Assembly: GCF_003590645.1 (NCBI RefSeq) | Contig: NZ_CP031834.1 | Span: 4,092,501 to 4,156,500, forward strand | Direction of reading: 5' to 3' | Source of the DNA: Mesorhizobium sp. DCY119 | GTDB taxonomy: Bacteria > Pseudomonadota > Alphaproteobacteria > Rhizobiales > Rhizobiaceae | DNA: 64,000 nt | In this document: positions 1 to 8,801 of the stretch, piece after piece | Position numbering within the stretch: position 1 is the first letter of the stretch | How the letters are laid out: every line of letters starts with the position of its first letter | Made by a program: the position numbers and the translations under genes | The notes under the pieces: generated by a model | The model's database searches: none | Seen by the model: only the letters and a program-made list of their open reading frames with translations | Told to the model about the DNA's origin: nothing

Positions 1-2
1 GC

Positions 3-149
3 GGCCCGGTGCGAGCCGAGGGAAAGCTGGTCTCACTCGGTCGTTGCGTCGCCTTTGCGGAAGCGAGGCTTGTCGACTCCGCTGGCCGTTTGTGCGCGTC
101 AGCGACGTCGACCTTGCTCGTCTTCGATATCGATCGACCTATAGCCTGA
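3..149 (+). CDS. PaaI/hotdog-fold thioesterase, 3' end only
   Basis: The open frame entering the window from the left encodes 48 residues, starting GPVRAEGKLVSLGRC and ending DIDRPIA before a TGA. The alternating pattern (GPV.AEG.LVSLGR..AFAEARLVDSAGRLCA.ATST) is that of the last two strands of a PaaI-type acyl-CoA thioesterase hotdog domain. The active-site helix would lie outside the window, so substrate and completeness cannot be judged. It converges on the MATE gene with a gap of only about 15 bases. Confidence 0.6.
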   Translation, partial: GPVRAEGKLVSLGRCVAFAEARLVDSAGRLCASATSTLLVFDIDRPIA

Positions 150-164
150 CCTTGCGGGCCGCCT

Positions 165-1544
165 CTATCGGAACCACGCGCCTGAACGGATAGCTGTCAG
201 GATGGTCAAGCCGTAGGCCACCAAGCCCAAAGCGATCGCCCCGAAGAGCCAATTGAGCGATCCGGTGAGTCTTAGTGCGACCCATCCCCCGCCGAGGGCT
301 ATGGCGATGCGGAGAGAGCCGCCGACGAGCGGCCAGAACAGTCGCCCCGCGCCTTGCGAGGCGAAGTACAACGATAGCCCCAGGCCGAAGAATCCGTAGA
401 CGGGTCCGACGATGCGCAGATAGGCGCTGCCGGTTTCAATCATCAGGGGTTCGGTGCTGAACAGCCTCAGCCACGCCTCCGGCCAGATGGCCGCGGCGAT
501 ACCGATCGCCTCTGTGAGGGAGAACGCCAGCGCGCCTCCCGTCAAGGCAATTGCGACAGCGCGGTCACGCTGGCCCGCCCCGAGGTTCGTTGCTACCAAG
601 GCAACTAGGGGAGTACCGATTCCAAAGACGATCGGGATCAGCAGGTATTCGAGCCGAGCACCGGTTCCAAAGCCGGCAACCGCAGTCACTCCCGCGACGG
701 AGGCGACAAGCGCCGTGGCGCCGCCGATCGTGACGTTGATGATGAGCGCGTTGACGGAGGACAGCGCGCCAATCCGCAGGATGCCGCCGATCGCGTCGCT
801 GCGCAGCCGCCCCCATCGGAACAGGACGGGGCTGCGCCCGGACAAGACATACCAGGCCATGGCCAGGGTGCTGACGACGTAGAAGCAGACGAGCGCGACG
901 CCGCCTCCTGCAATGCCGAGCGCAGGGATGGGACCATAACCGAAGATCAGCAACGGGGAGATCAAAACCAGGAACGGGATGCCGGCGCAACTGACGAGTG
1001 CCGGAAAGAGCATGTTGCCAGTACCGCGAATGACGCTTGCGAGGCCGTTCATCAGCCAGACGAAGACACTGCCGGAGAAGACCACATTCGAGTAGACCAG
1101 CGCCGCTTCGAGCTCGGCGCCCTGCCCTCCCATCAGCCTGTAGATCGGCCGGCCGAACACCAGGAAGATGAGGCTGACGGCGAGGCCCAGCAGGATGCTG
1201 ACGACGATCGCATTCAGGACCAGCGCATCTGCAGCTTCTCTTCGACCCGAGCCCAGCGCGCGAGCGACACTGGACGAGATGCCGCCCCCCAGCGCGCCGC
1301 CCGCGATCATCGTCGTGAACATGACCGTCGGAAAGACAAGCGCCATGTCGGCGAGTGCCTCGGTGCCGATCCGGGCGACGTACCAGGTTTCGATCAGACC
1401 GGTGGAGGCCTGCGCAACCATGATGAGGACGTTCGGCCACGCCATGCTGAACAGCAGCGGCAGGATCGGCGTTTCGAGCAGACGGCTGGTCCGTGCGTCG
1501 AACCTCGCATTGTCTTGTCGTTGAAGGGCGATACTCTCGCTCAT
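165..1544 (-). CDS. MATE family efflux transporter
   Basis: A multidrug and toxic compound extrusion family antiporter of the inner membrane, exporting cationic or organic compounds in exchange for Na+ or H+. The roughly 459-residue protein has about 12 hydrophobic segments in two homologous halves, with family hallmarks such as MAWPNVLIMVAQASTGLIETWYVA near the N terminus, RLMGGQG, and ASVIRGTGNMLFP. Length is normal. I place the start at MSESIALQ; an upstream Met would add nine residues. It lies 245 bases downstream of the organosulfur operon on the same strand. A decayed paralogue sits on the other side of that operon at 9.1-10.4 kb. The substrate is unknown. Confidence 0.9.
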   Translation of the reverse strand: MSESIALQRQDNARFDARTSRLLETPILPLLFSMAWPNVLIMVAQASTGLIETWYVARIGTEALADMALVFPTVMFTTMIAGGALGGGISSSVARALGSGRREAADALVLNAIVVSILLGLAVSLIFLVFGRPIYRLMGGQGAELEAALVYSNVVFSGSVFVWLMNGLASVIRGTGNMLFPALVSCAGIPFLVLISPLLIFGYGPIPALGIAGGGVALVCFYVVSTLAMAWYVLSGRSPVLFRWGRLRSDAIGGILRIGALSSVNALIINVTIGGATALVASVAGVTAVAGFGTGARLEYLLIPIVFGIGTPLVALVATNLGAGQRDRAVAIALTGGALAFSLTEAIGIAAAIWPEAWLRLFSTEPLMIETGSAYLRIVGPVYGFFGLGLSLYFASQGAGRLFWPLVGGSLRIAIALGGGWVALRLTGSLNWLFGAIALGLVAYGLTILTAIRSGAWFR

Positions 1545-1789
1545 GGAAAAGCCCAATCGATGCTGACGCATCCCTTAGCGCCGCCCGCTGATCGGGAAGC
1601 TGTTATTGTTGTTCCAGCGCGAGAATTTCACGCAGACATCGAGCTTGCCGCTTACACTCGACCCGCATCCTTATCCCGCGCCGCTGAATGAGCCCGATGC
1701 TGGGCCGAAAAGATGCGGCCGCGCCATAACCGAGCGAAATCGGTTGATCGGCGCCTCGCGAGGGACCGCTCTGCGAGACGCGATGCCCC

Positions 1790-2587
1790 CTAGACCCCGG
1801 CAGTGACACCACCATCGATCGGGATAACCGCTCCGGTGATGTAGCTCGACGCCGACGAAGACAAAAGAAGCGCAAGCCCCTTGATCTCATCAGGCTGCGC
1901 CAGCCTTCCCAACGGCACTTTCGCCGCCTGTGCCGCTTCGTTCTCGGGAATGTGGAAGCGCCTCTCGTTGATGTTCGTCTTGAAAGGCCCCGGCGCAAGT
2001 CCGTTCACCTGGACGCCGAACGGCGCCAGCTCCAGCGCGAGCGCCTTGGTCAGCAGCGCGACCGCAGACTTCGAGGCGGTGTACGCATAGCCGATCGATA
2101 TGTTGGCTCTCAGGCCGGCTATGGACGATGTCACCACGATCTTGCCGGAGCGCTGTGCTTTCAGGACCGGCGTCACCGCCTGCAACGTGCTCACGACGCC
2201 GCCCAGATTGACGGCAAGTGTCCTGTGCCAGATTTCGGGATCGAGGTTCTCGATCGCTCCGACGACAGGATCCAGTCCGGCGCCATACCCCCCGCTGATG
2301 CCGGCGTTGGCGAAGACGATGTCGAGGCCGCCGAGACGGTCGATCGCCGAGGCGATGACACCCTTGATGTCCTGGCGCGAGACGTCGCCGACGACGCCAT
2401 CGACCGCATATCCGGCGGCTTTGAGCCGGCCGACTTCCAGGCGAAGCGCTTCCTCGTTCTGATCGAGGAGAGTCACAGACGCGCCGTTCTCGGCCAAGGC
2501 TTCAGCGACGGCGAGACCTATGCCGCTCGCTCCGCCTGTGACAAGCGCCTTGCGCCCTTCGACGGAAAAGATCCTGGAGATACTCAT
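1790..2587 (-). CDS. SDR family NAD(P)-dependent oxidoreductase
   Basis: A classical short-chain dehydrogenase/reductase of 265 residues. The N-terminal Rossmann motif TGGASGIG, the NAGISGG segment near residue 95, the catalytic serine in VTSSIAG and the YTASK active site near residue 160 are all present, and the C terminus has the usual ITGAVIPIDGG. It is the last gene of the organosulfur operon, 25 bases after a sulfurtransferase. Its substrate is not evident; in this setting it may act on a carbon skeleton or aldehyde released by the monooxygenase (inference). Confidence 0.88.
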   Translation of the reverse strand: MSISRIFSVEGRKALVTGGASGIGLAVAEALAENGASVTLLDQNEEALRLEVGRLKAAGYAVDGVVGDVSRQDIKGVIASAIDRLGGLDIVFANAGISGGYGAGLDPVVGAIENLDPEIWHRTLAVNLGGVVSTLQAVTPVLKAQRSGKIVVTSSIAGLRANISIGYAYTASKSAVALLTKALALELAPFGVQVNGLAPGPFKTNINERRFHIPENEAAQAAKVPLGRLAQPDEIKGLALLLSSSASSYITGAVIPIDGGVTAGV

Positions 2588-2612
2588 TCGTAATGTCCCT
2601 GATAGTGCTGTT

Positions 2613-3458
2613 TCAAGACTCGACCGGGCGCGCCGGATCGAGCCGCCACTCCGACCAGGAACCCGGATAAAAAGTCACATCCGCGCCGATGCGGTCGAGG
2701 CCGAAGGTCAGCAGCGAGGCGGCGACGCCCCCGCCGCAATAGGCGACGATCGGCCGATCCGGATCGATGCCGGCGGCGCTCAGACGGTCGCGCAAGACTT
2801 CCGCCTCGATGAACCTGCCGTGGGCGTCCAGCACCTGGTTTGCGGGGAAGCTGCGTGCGCCGGGGATGTGCCCGCCCGTCGGCCCTGCAAAATTGTCGGC
2901 CGGGCGCGCGTCGACGAGCGTTGCGTGATTTGCCACCTGAAGCACGGCATCGACATCGACATGCGGCAGCCGACCCGGCGCCAACTCAACGTTTCCGGGT
3001 TCCTCGACGTTTGCCTCGCCCTTCGCCAGCAACCCGCCCTCGGCGACCCATGCTTTCAGTCCGCCTTCGAGGACACGCACATCGGCCAAGCCTGCCCACA
3101 CGAGGACCCACCACGCACGCGCCGCCGGCGCGCCGTTGGTGTCGTCATACGCGATCACCGTCGCCGTGGCCGAAACACCAAGCCGCCGCAGGGTCTGCTG
3201 AAGATGATCCGGTTGCGGTAGTGGATTGGATCCCCTCCCCTTCTGGCGTGCGACGGGATCGGCGAGTTCGGTCGGGAGATCGATGTATCGGGCACCCGGA
3301 ACGTGACCGGCCAGGAAGCTTTCCCGGCGGCCGGGCTGCCCCGGAGAGAAGCGGACGTCGAGCACGACAAAATCTCCGCCCGATTGTAGGGCCTCCGAAA
3401 GCCAGGCAGGGGTGACTGTTCGCGCCAGCGGCGGGTCAGGTTCATGGGTCATGGTCAT
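2613..3458 (-). CDS. Sulfurtransferase, two rhodanese domains (SseA-like)
   Basis: A tandem-rhodanese sulfurtransferase of 281 residues, of the thiosulfate / 3-mercaptopyruvate sulfurtransferase family. The N-terminal domain (from FVVLDVRFSPGQPGR) is the inactive type; the C-terminal domain carries the catalytic loop CGGGVAAS after IVAYC, near residue 241. The CGGGV loop differs from the CGSGVTA of verified 3-mercaptopyruvate enzymes, so donor specificity is open. It lies between the ABC permease and the SDR with gaps of about 25 bases, so it is operonic with sulfur uptake genes and probably handles sulfane or sulfite sulfur. A paralogue is at 7,733-8,608. Confidence 0.87.
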   Translation of the reverse strand: MTMTHEPDPPLARTVTPAWLSEALQSGGDFVVLDVRFSPGQPGRRESFLAGHVPGARYIDLPTELADPVARQKGRGSNPLPQPDHLQQTLRRLGVSATATVIAYDDTNGAPAARAWWVLVWAGLADVRVLEGGLKAWVAEGGLLAKGEANVEEPGNVELAPGRLPHVDVDAVLQVANHATLVDARPADNFAGPTGGHIPGARSFPANQVLDAHGRFIEAEVLRDRLSAAGIDPDRPIVAYCGGGVAASLLTFGLDRIGADVTFYPGSWSEWRLDPARPVES

Positions 3459-3484
3459 TTCTTTCGATTGACTGGTGCGCTCGA

Positions 3485-4327
3485 TCAGTGCGCGGAGAGA
3501 CCAAGGTTCCGCCAGCGCGTCAGGCGTTTCTCGGCAATCAGGAAGATGGTGTTAAGAAAGTAGCCCACCGCCGCGATCGTGAAGATTCCCGCAAACAGGG
3601 AGCGCACGTCCAGCACCTGCTGGGCCTGGAGGATGAAGTAGCCGATGCCGCTGTTGCCGGCGAGCATTCCGGTCAGGACGGCGACGATCAGCGTCACGCC
3701 GAGTGCCTGGCGCATGCCGACGAGAATGAAGGGCAATGCCGAAGGCAGACCGATCTCGATCTGCGTCTGCAGCCAGTTCAGCTGGAACGTCTGAGCCGTC
3801 ATCTGCATCGTCTTCGAAACGCTGCGGGCGCCGGCATACGAATTGAGGAGGATCGGAAAACTTGCCGCCAGCAAAACGATCGCAATGCGGAAACTGTCGC
3901 CTATCCCGAGATAGAGAATCAGCAGCGGCAGCATTGCCGATATCGGAACCTGGCGCAGCAGCTCGACAATCGGTTCGGCGGCGCCCCAGATGACCTGAAC
4001 CCGCCCCATGAGGAAACCGATCGTTACTCCCATGATGGTCGCGAAAAGATATCCGATCGCGGTGATGCGAAGCGTCTGGAGGACGGCCGTCAGCAACGGA
4101 CCGTTCAGGATCTGCTGCAGCCATGTCTGGGCTATGTCGGACAGTGGCGGCAGTTGCGGCATCCTGTAGGCCGTACTGACCCACTGCCACGAGACCAGCA
4201 GCACGACGACGATCGTCCAGCCAAAGGCCCGGCTGCGAAAATAGCTTGTCAATCCGACAGGCAGGCGAAACGCTGGCCGGTCGGGTTTTGCGATAGGATA
4301 TTTGGCGACGTGATCTTGGGCAGTCAC
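3485..4327 (-). CDS. ABC transporter permease, sulfonate/nitrate type
   Basis: Membrane subunit of a SsuC/TauC/NrtB-type importer, 280 residues with about six membrane segments. The cytoplasmic EAA-like loop is visible around residues 180-210 (LQTQIEIGLPSALPFILVGMRQALG), where the ATPase docks. It is 16 bases downstream of the ATPase gene and in the same operon as a periplasmic binding protein and an FMN-type monooxygenase, the usual composition of organosulfur uptake loci. The family also includes nitrate and thiamine-precursor transporters, so the substrate assignment rests on context. Confidence 0.88.
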   Translation of the reverse strand: MTAQDHVAKYPIAKPDRPAFRLPVGLTSYFRSRAFGWTIVVVLLVSWQWVSTAYRMPQLPPLSDIAQTWLQQILNGPLLTAVLQTLRITAIGYLFATIMGVTIGFLMGRVQVIWGAAEPIVELLRQVPISAMLPLLILYLGIGDSFRIAIVLLAASFPILLNSYAGARSVSKTMQMTAQTFQLNWLQTQIEIGLPSALPFILVGMRQALGVTLIVAVLTGMLAGNSGIGYFILQAQQVLDVRSLFAGIFTIAAVGYFLNTIFLIAEKRLTRWRNLGLSAH

Positions 4328-4343
4328 GGTGAAACCCTTCTCA

Positions 4344-5135
4344 TCAATTCGCGAGCACGTAGGAAAGGATGTCGCGGCGAAGCTCGAGGAAAGTCGGGTC
4401 CTGCCTTGTCGTGATCTGGTTGCGTGGACGCGGCAGGGGCACGTCCACGTCCATCTGGATGCCCTGGCCGCAAGGCGCCAGAACGATCACGCGGTCGGAC
4501 AGATAAAGCGCCTCGTCGATATCGTGCGTGACGAAAACGACGGTCAGCGCATGGTCCTTCCAGAGGCCCAGCAGCAGATCCTGCAACGTGGCGCGGCTGA
4601 GCGCATCCACTGCCGAGAACGGCTCGTCGAGCAACAACACCTCCGGATTGGCGGCCAGGGCTCGTGCTATCGCCACGCGCTGCTGCATCCCGCCTGAAAG
4701 TTCGGCGGGGTAGCGCGCCGCGGTCCCGCCGAGGCCGACCTCATCGAGAAGCTTGTCGATGATCGCTTCCCTGGCATTCTCGATGCCCGGCAACGAAATC
4801 GGACGATGGGAGTGGCGCAATCCGAAGCGAACGTTGTTGCCGACTGTCCTCCAGGGAAGCAGGGACTCGCCGTAGTTCTGGAACACGTAACGCACGCTGG
4901 CGGGCGGGCGCATGACGTTCTTGCCATTGACCGCGACACTTCCGGAACTCGGCTGCTCAAGACCGGCAATCAGGCGCAGAAGCGTCGACTTGCCGCAGCC
5001 GGATCGACCGACGATCGAAACCAGTCCGCCTTCGCGCAGCGACAGGCTGACCGGCGAAAGACCCACGACGTCGGAGCCGAGCACGCTCTTGTAGCGTTTG
5101 CTCAGGGAGGTAATCTGAATCGACATCGCCGGCAC
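4344..5135 (-). CDS. ABC transporter ATP-binding protein, sulfonate/nitrate type
   Basis: ATPase subunit of 263 residues driving the SsuC-like permease. Walker A (GRSGCGKST, near residue 43), the Q loop (VFQNYGESLLPW), the signature LSGGMQQR, Walker B (VLLLDEPFSAVD) and the H-loop (VFVTHD) are intact. The PW after the Q loop is typical of the SsuB/TauB/NrtD branch. The first Met abuts the stop of the monooxygenase gene; a second in-frame start (MSIQITS) three codons on is equally possible. Confidence 0.9.
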   Translation of the reverse strand: MPAMSIQITSLSKRYKSVLGSDVVGLSPVSLSLREGGLVSIVGRSGCGKSTLLRLIAGLEQPSSGSVAVNGKNVMRPPASVRYVFQNYGESLLPWRTVGNNVRFGLRHSHRPISLPGIENAREAIIDKLLDEVGLGGTAARYPAELSGGMQQRVAIARALAANPEVLLLDEPFSAVDALSRATLQDLLLGLWKDHALTVVFVTHDIDEALYLSDRVIVLAPCGQGIQMDVDVPLPRPRNQITTRQDPTFLELRRDILSYVLAN

Positions 5136-6497
5136 CTAAGCCGCAGCTTGGGCTGCGGCACGCTCGAAACTGTTCGAAGGCCTGGACAGGCCAAGATGCC
5201 CGCGCAGCGTCTCCGCTTCGTACGCGGTCTTGTAGATGCCCAGCCTCTGCAGTTCCGGGACGACCAGATCGACAAAGGCGTCGAGTGGCGTACGCGAATA
5301 GGGCGGGAACAGCTTGACCCCGTCGAATGCACGCGCCTCGAAGTTTTCCGCGATCCAACGCGCCACGCTGCGGCCGGATCCGACCACGGGCGGCTGGTTG
5401 AGGTGACCGATGTTGGAGATGTAGTTGAACAGGTCGAGCAGCGTGACGCTCTCGTCGCCAAAGGCATTCAGCGCCGTGCGCAGCCATTTGTGCTTCGCGA
5501 AATCCTCTTCGTTCAGAATGTCGACGATGCGCTCATTGCGGTCGATGCGCGAAAAATCACGTCCCAGGACCGCGCCGATGTTCCCCGGCGCGTATTCGTT
5601 CACGACCAGGTTCTGAACCTCGCGGAATTTGCGCCGGGCCTCGGCGTCGGTGCCTGCGACATAGAAGGTGATGCCGGGAATGACGAAAATGTCGTCGGGA
5701 TCACGGCCGTAGGTGGGGAGATAGCTCTTTACCTTGGCATAGTATTCGACATTCCAGTCGGTCGTGACGAACGGGCTGAAACGAATATCGGCGTATTGGC
5801 CGCCATACTGGAACGAAGCTTCCGAGTTGCCGGCGTGAATGACAGGCACATGGCCTTGAATAGGGCGCGGCAGGTTGAGCGGACCGGCCACGGAAAAGAA
5901 TTCGCCCTTGAAATTGATCGCGTGGGCCCTGGTGGGATCGATGAAGCGGCCCCCGTCACGGTCGTCCAGGAAGAAGCCGTCTTCCCAACTGTCGGAAAGA
6001 CCGTGCACCAGGCTGATGAATTCGTGTGCTTTCCGGTATTTGTCGTCCCCGGCCATGTGTTGCGTCTGGCCGTAGTTGCGCGACGGGGCGTCCACTCCCG
6101 CCAACCCGGTGACGATGTTAAGACCGGCGCGGCCATTGCTCAGGTGATCGAGCGAGACGATCGCGCGGGCCGTATCGTAGGGATCCTGATAGGAACTGTT
6201 GACGGTGACAACCAGGCCTATATGCCGCGTGATCGCGGCCACGTACGCCGCGACCGTGAACCCTTCGAGCTTGAACACGTTGTTGTGCCAGCTTCCTTGC
6301 GCTTCGGGTGTGCTGGAGATCGCATTTCCCATGAAATAATAGTCGAACAGCCCCCGCTCCGTGGCGCGAGCCGTGTCGGCAAGGTAGACCGGATCGACGG
6401 TTCCGCTGTTGAACGCCTCCGGCAGGCGCCATGCGCTCGCATGTCGGCCGGTGGGCCAGGACGAATAGGCGATCTTCAGTTTACGGCGCTTCGTCAT
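5136..6497 (-). CDS. LLM class flavin-dependent monooxygenase (NtaA/SnaA/DszA branch)
   Basis: A 453-residue luciferase-like monooxygenase that uses FMNH2 and O2. The N-terminal WRLPEAF, the FDYYFMGNA segment, SLDHLSNGRAGLNIVTG and HAGNSEASFQYGGQYAD are hallmarks of the NtaA/SnaA/DszA/SoxA branch, whose members oxidise aminopolycarboxylates or C-S bonds. Sitting between the binding-protein and ATPase genes it should cleave the imported compound, most likely releasing sulfite from a sulfonate or sulfone (inference). These enzymes need a separate flavin reductase; none is encoded in this cluster, so a reductase elsewhere must supply FMNH2. Confidence 0.88.
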   Translation of the reverse strand: MTKRRKLKIAYSSWPTGRHASAWRLPEAFNSGTVDPVYLADTARATERGLFDYYFMGNAISSTPEAQGSWHNNVFKLEGFTVAAYVAAITRHIGLVVTVNSSYQDPYDTARAIVSLDHLSNGRAGLNIVTGLAGVDAPSRNYGQTQHMAGDDKYRKAHEFISLVHGLSDSWEDGFFLDDRDGGRFIDPTRAHAINFKGEFFSVAGPLNLPRPIQGHVPVIHAGNSEASFQYGGQYADIRFSPFVTTDWNVEYYAKVKSYLPTYGRDPDDIFVIPGITFYVAGTDAEARRKFREVQNLVVNEYAPGNIGAVLGRDFSRIDRNERIVDILNEEDFAKHKWLRTALNAFGDESVTLLDLFNYISNIGHLNQPPVVGSGRSVARWIAENFEARAFDGVKLFPPYSRTPLDAFVDLVVPELQRLGIYKTAYEAETLRGHLGLSRPSNSFERAAAQAAA

Positions 6498-6533
6498 GAT
6501 CCATTCCTTGGTGCCCGTGGCGACACGCTCTTG

Positions 6534-7541
6534 TCAGTTGCGGGAGGTGGGGAGGATATGGGCTTCCAGATCCACGCCCTTGGGGACGTTGGCGTAGCGC
6601 GCTCCGATCTCGATCCAGACACGGAGTTTCTCAAGGTCCACCGGCGTCTTGAATCCGGGATAGCTGCCAGCCGTCAGTTCCAGAACACCCGGCGTTTTCT
6701 TGTCCAAGGCGACGAGATCGACGGTCGTCTGATCCAGGAAGTGGCGTGCACGTTCCTCGATCGAGAGCCCCGAGTACCACGCGATGCTTTCGCGCAGCGC
6801 ATCGCGGAAGCGCGTCGCCAGTTCGGTATTTGCGTCATACCACTGGCGAGTGACCCACCAGCCGGCAATCGGGGATCCTTCCGCTAGCCGCAGTTTGCCC
6901 AGGTTCCGCTCTCCGATCAGCCGAAACTTGTGATCAGCGATCCAGCGAAAGGCGTTCACCGACGATGCGGTCGCGATCGCGTCGACCTGCCGCGTTTCCA
7001 GCAATGAGCCGTATGTCGTCTGATCCTGAACGATGGTGAATGAAACAGCCGAAGGATCGGCGCCCTGCGCGTCTAGCCAGGCGGAGGTGATCGCCTTGAA
7101 TTGCGGAGGCGCGCCGAGAGCGACGGTTCGCTTTTCGAGGTCCTTGGCCGTCGCGATATCGCTGTCTTCGCGAACCAGCACGAACCAGTTTTGGCCAAGG
7201 CCGTTGTTAGGGGCCACCAGGCCGATATCGAAGCCATTGCTGATGCTCGACAGCCCGGCAAAAATGTCCGCATAGCCGATATCGGCCGATCCGTTGATCG
7301 TCGCCGTGATGTTATTCGTTCCGGTAGCGAGTTCGGCAATCTCCAGCTTCAGGCCATGGCGCGCAAAAAAGCCTTCAGCGATGCCGGCCCGAAAATCCAC
7401 GCCCATGATCGAGCCCGGAACGGCAGAGATTCGAATGGTTTGCAGCTCTTGTGCAACAGCGATGCCACTGAAGCCCTGCAGAACCGAAAGCCCAATCCCC
7501 ACGACGGCCGCGAAACGCGCCGCTCTAGCATAGATAGTCAT
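6534..7541 (-). CDS. ABC transporter substrate-binding protein, sulfonate/nitrate type
   Basis: Periplasmic binding protein of the SsuA/TauA/NMT1 superfamily. The chosen start (MTIYARAARF) gives a Sec signal peptide with a hydrophobic core and a cleavage-like AVAQ near residue 29; an upstream Met would add 12 residues and spoil it. The mature protein opens with TIRISAVPGS and continues with a GTNNITATINGSADIGYADIF segment that matches the family's ligand-binding lobe. It is the first gene of the operon, preceded at about 85 bases by the TTCTA-N2-TAGAA palindrome. The exact ligand cannot be read from sequence. Confidence 0.85.
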   Translation of the reverse strand: MTIYARAARFAAVVGIGLSVLQGFSGIAVAQELQTIRISAVPGSIMGVDFRAGIAEGFFARHGLKLEIAELATGTNNITATINGSADIGYADIFAGLSSISNGFDIGLVAPNNGLGQNWFVLVREDSDIATAKDLEKRTVALGAPPQFKAITSAWLDAQGADPSAVSFTIVQDQTTYGSLLETRQVDAIATASSVNAFRWIADHKFRLIGERNLGKLRLAEGSPIAGWWVTRQWYDANTELATRFRDALRESIAWYSGLSIEERARHFLDQTTVDLVALDKKTPGVLELTAGSYPGFKTPVDLEKLRVWIEIGARYANVPKGVDLEAHILPTSRN

Positions 7542-7622
7542 GTCTGATCCCTTCACTGATCGCCCCGCAGTGCCCACACCCGAAGTGCCGCACTACGCGT
7601 AGCCTCAGTTCAGAACCTAAAC

Positions 7623-7636
7623 GTTCTAGTTAGAAT
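7623..7636. promoter_or_regulatory. Candidate operator TTCTA-N2-TAGAA, copy 1
   Basis: GTTCTAGTTAGAAT contains the perfect inverted repeat TTCTA-GT-TAGAA in an AT-rich stretch (7,620-7,680) about 85 bases upstream of the binding-protein start. The same 14-mer occurs in inverse orientation before the second sulfurtransferase gene. Regulator unknown; no regulator gene lies in the cluster. Confidence 0.5.
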
Positions 7637-7732
7637 TTTAAATAGCTAAATCTACCAATTTAGTAGAATTTAAAGTGCTGCCATTCTCTAGAACGCTCGT
7701 CCGGAAGCAGATTCTTGCAGCGCAGCTTCGGA

Positions 7733-8608
7733 TTAGCGGCCAGTCACTAGTGGCAATTCCGGATCGCTCAGCCAGTCCGCCAAAGATCCGTCATACTCCA
7801 AGGTATTGCCATATCCGATCACAGCCAAAGAGAGCGCCCCGAGTGTCGAGGCGATTCCGCCCCCGCAATAGGTGATCACTCGCTCGCCCTCTAATGGAGT
7901 AACTGCACGAAAGCGGGATCGCAACTCCTCGGCCGGCAGGAGAGTATTGTCCTTCTCGTCGATGAGCGTGTCGAAGGGCAGGTTGACGCTGCCGGGGATA
8001 TGTCCGGCTCGACTGCGGACCGAAATGATCCCGGCAAAATCATCGGGTTGAAGCAGGCAGATCAGGGTACCCTCGGTGCGTCGGGCGACCAGATCGAGAA
8101 CGTCGGCACGACTGGCATAAGGGCCGGGCGTCCCCTTGTTCCGGTAAGTCGTCCTGGGATAGGGCGCTATTCCGGTTTCCAGAGTTCCACCCAGCGCCCG
8201 ATACCGTCGCAACCCACCGTCCAGTACGCTGACCCTCCCGTGGCCAAGGGTTCGGAAGACCCACCAGAGACGCGCCGCCCATTGGCCCTTAATCGCATCG
8301 TAGATGACGACGTGGCTTTCTGGGGTGATGCCGAGGCGGCCGGCGGCGGCCTCGAATTGTTCGCGCCGCGGCAATGTGAAGGGGTGTGCGGCCTCGGCAT
8401 CCGAAAACTCCGTGAAGAGATCGGCAAACCGCGCGCCGGGAATGTGACCGCTGGTTATATATTGGTCGAGGCCGCTGCGGAACTCGCCCCTGATCTGGCC
8501 TTCGGGTGCGCGGTCAAGCCAGACGCTTGCGTCAAGCAGCACGAGGCTCGGATCGTCGCGGTTCTCTCTCAGCCATTCGACCGTTACCAGGGGCGGGCGC
8601 TCGTTCAT
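7733..8608 (-). CDS. Sulfurtransferase, two rhodanese domains (second copy)
   Basis: Second tandem-rhodanese protein, about 291 residues from MNERPPLVTVEWL. The N-terminal domain has LVLLDASVWLDRA and the WAARLWWVFRTLGH motif; the C-terminal catalytic loop is YCGGGIASTLGA near residue 246. It shares the CGGG loop with the first copy but the sequences differ elsewhere, so they are separate paralogues. It lies upstream of the uptake operon on the same strand, separated by about 190 bases with their own candidate operators, so it is probably co-regulated but separately transcribed. Confidence 0.85.
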   Translation of the reverse strand: MNERPPLVTVEWLRENRDDPSLVLLDASVWLDRAPEGQIRGEFRSGLDQYITSGHIPGARFADLFTEFSDAEAAHPFTLPRREQFEAAAGRLGITPESHVVIYDAIKGQWAARLWWVFRTLGHGRVSVLDGGLRRYRALGGTLETGIAPYPRTTYRNKGTPGPYASRADVLDLVARRTEGTLICLLQPDDFAGIISVRSRAGHIPGSVNLPFDTLIDEKDNTLLPAEELRSRFRAVTPLEGERVITYCGGGIASTLGALSLAVIGYGNTLEYDGSLADWLSDPELPLVTGR

Positions 8609-8686
8609 CGCAGTGCTTTCGGTTACGCCCCGCATCGTCCCTGCTCGTTGAAACCCGGACTTTACCGAGGCGAGGAAGCTATATAG

Positions 8687-8700
8687 ATTCTAACTAGAAC
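8687..8700. promoter_or_regulatory. Candidate operator TTCTA-N2-TAGAA, copy 2
   Basis: ATTCTAACTAGAAC is the exact reverse complement of the 14-mer at 7,623 and includes the perfect palindrome TTCTA-AC-TAGAA. It lies about 80 bases upstream of the second sulfurtransferase start, the same distance as copy 1 from its gene. Confidence 0.5.
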
Positions 8701-8801
8701 CGGTGAAACATCAAGCTGGAAACAAGCCGTAGGGTTGGAGGAACTATGGTTGATCAGCAGTACGATTTTGGTCACCTTCCGACCCGGAAAGCCTGACGCC
8801 G

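Noticed and set aside
4806-6887. A 693-codon open frame on the plus strand opposite the ATPase, monooxygenase and binding-protein genes
   Set aside because: It is the antisense shadow of well-supported genes in GC-rich DNA and shows no domain or ribosome site.
8745-8793. A 16-codon frame with a GGAGGAACT ribosome site before the orphan OrfA gene
   Set aside because: It has a good ribosome site, but is too short and without comparison to claim as a gene; it may be the original leader of the IS fragment.
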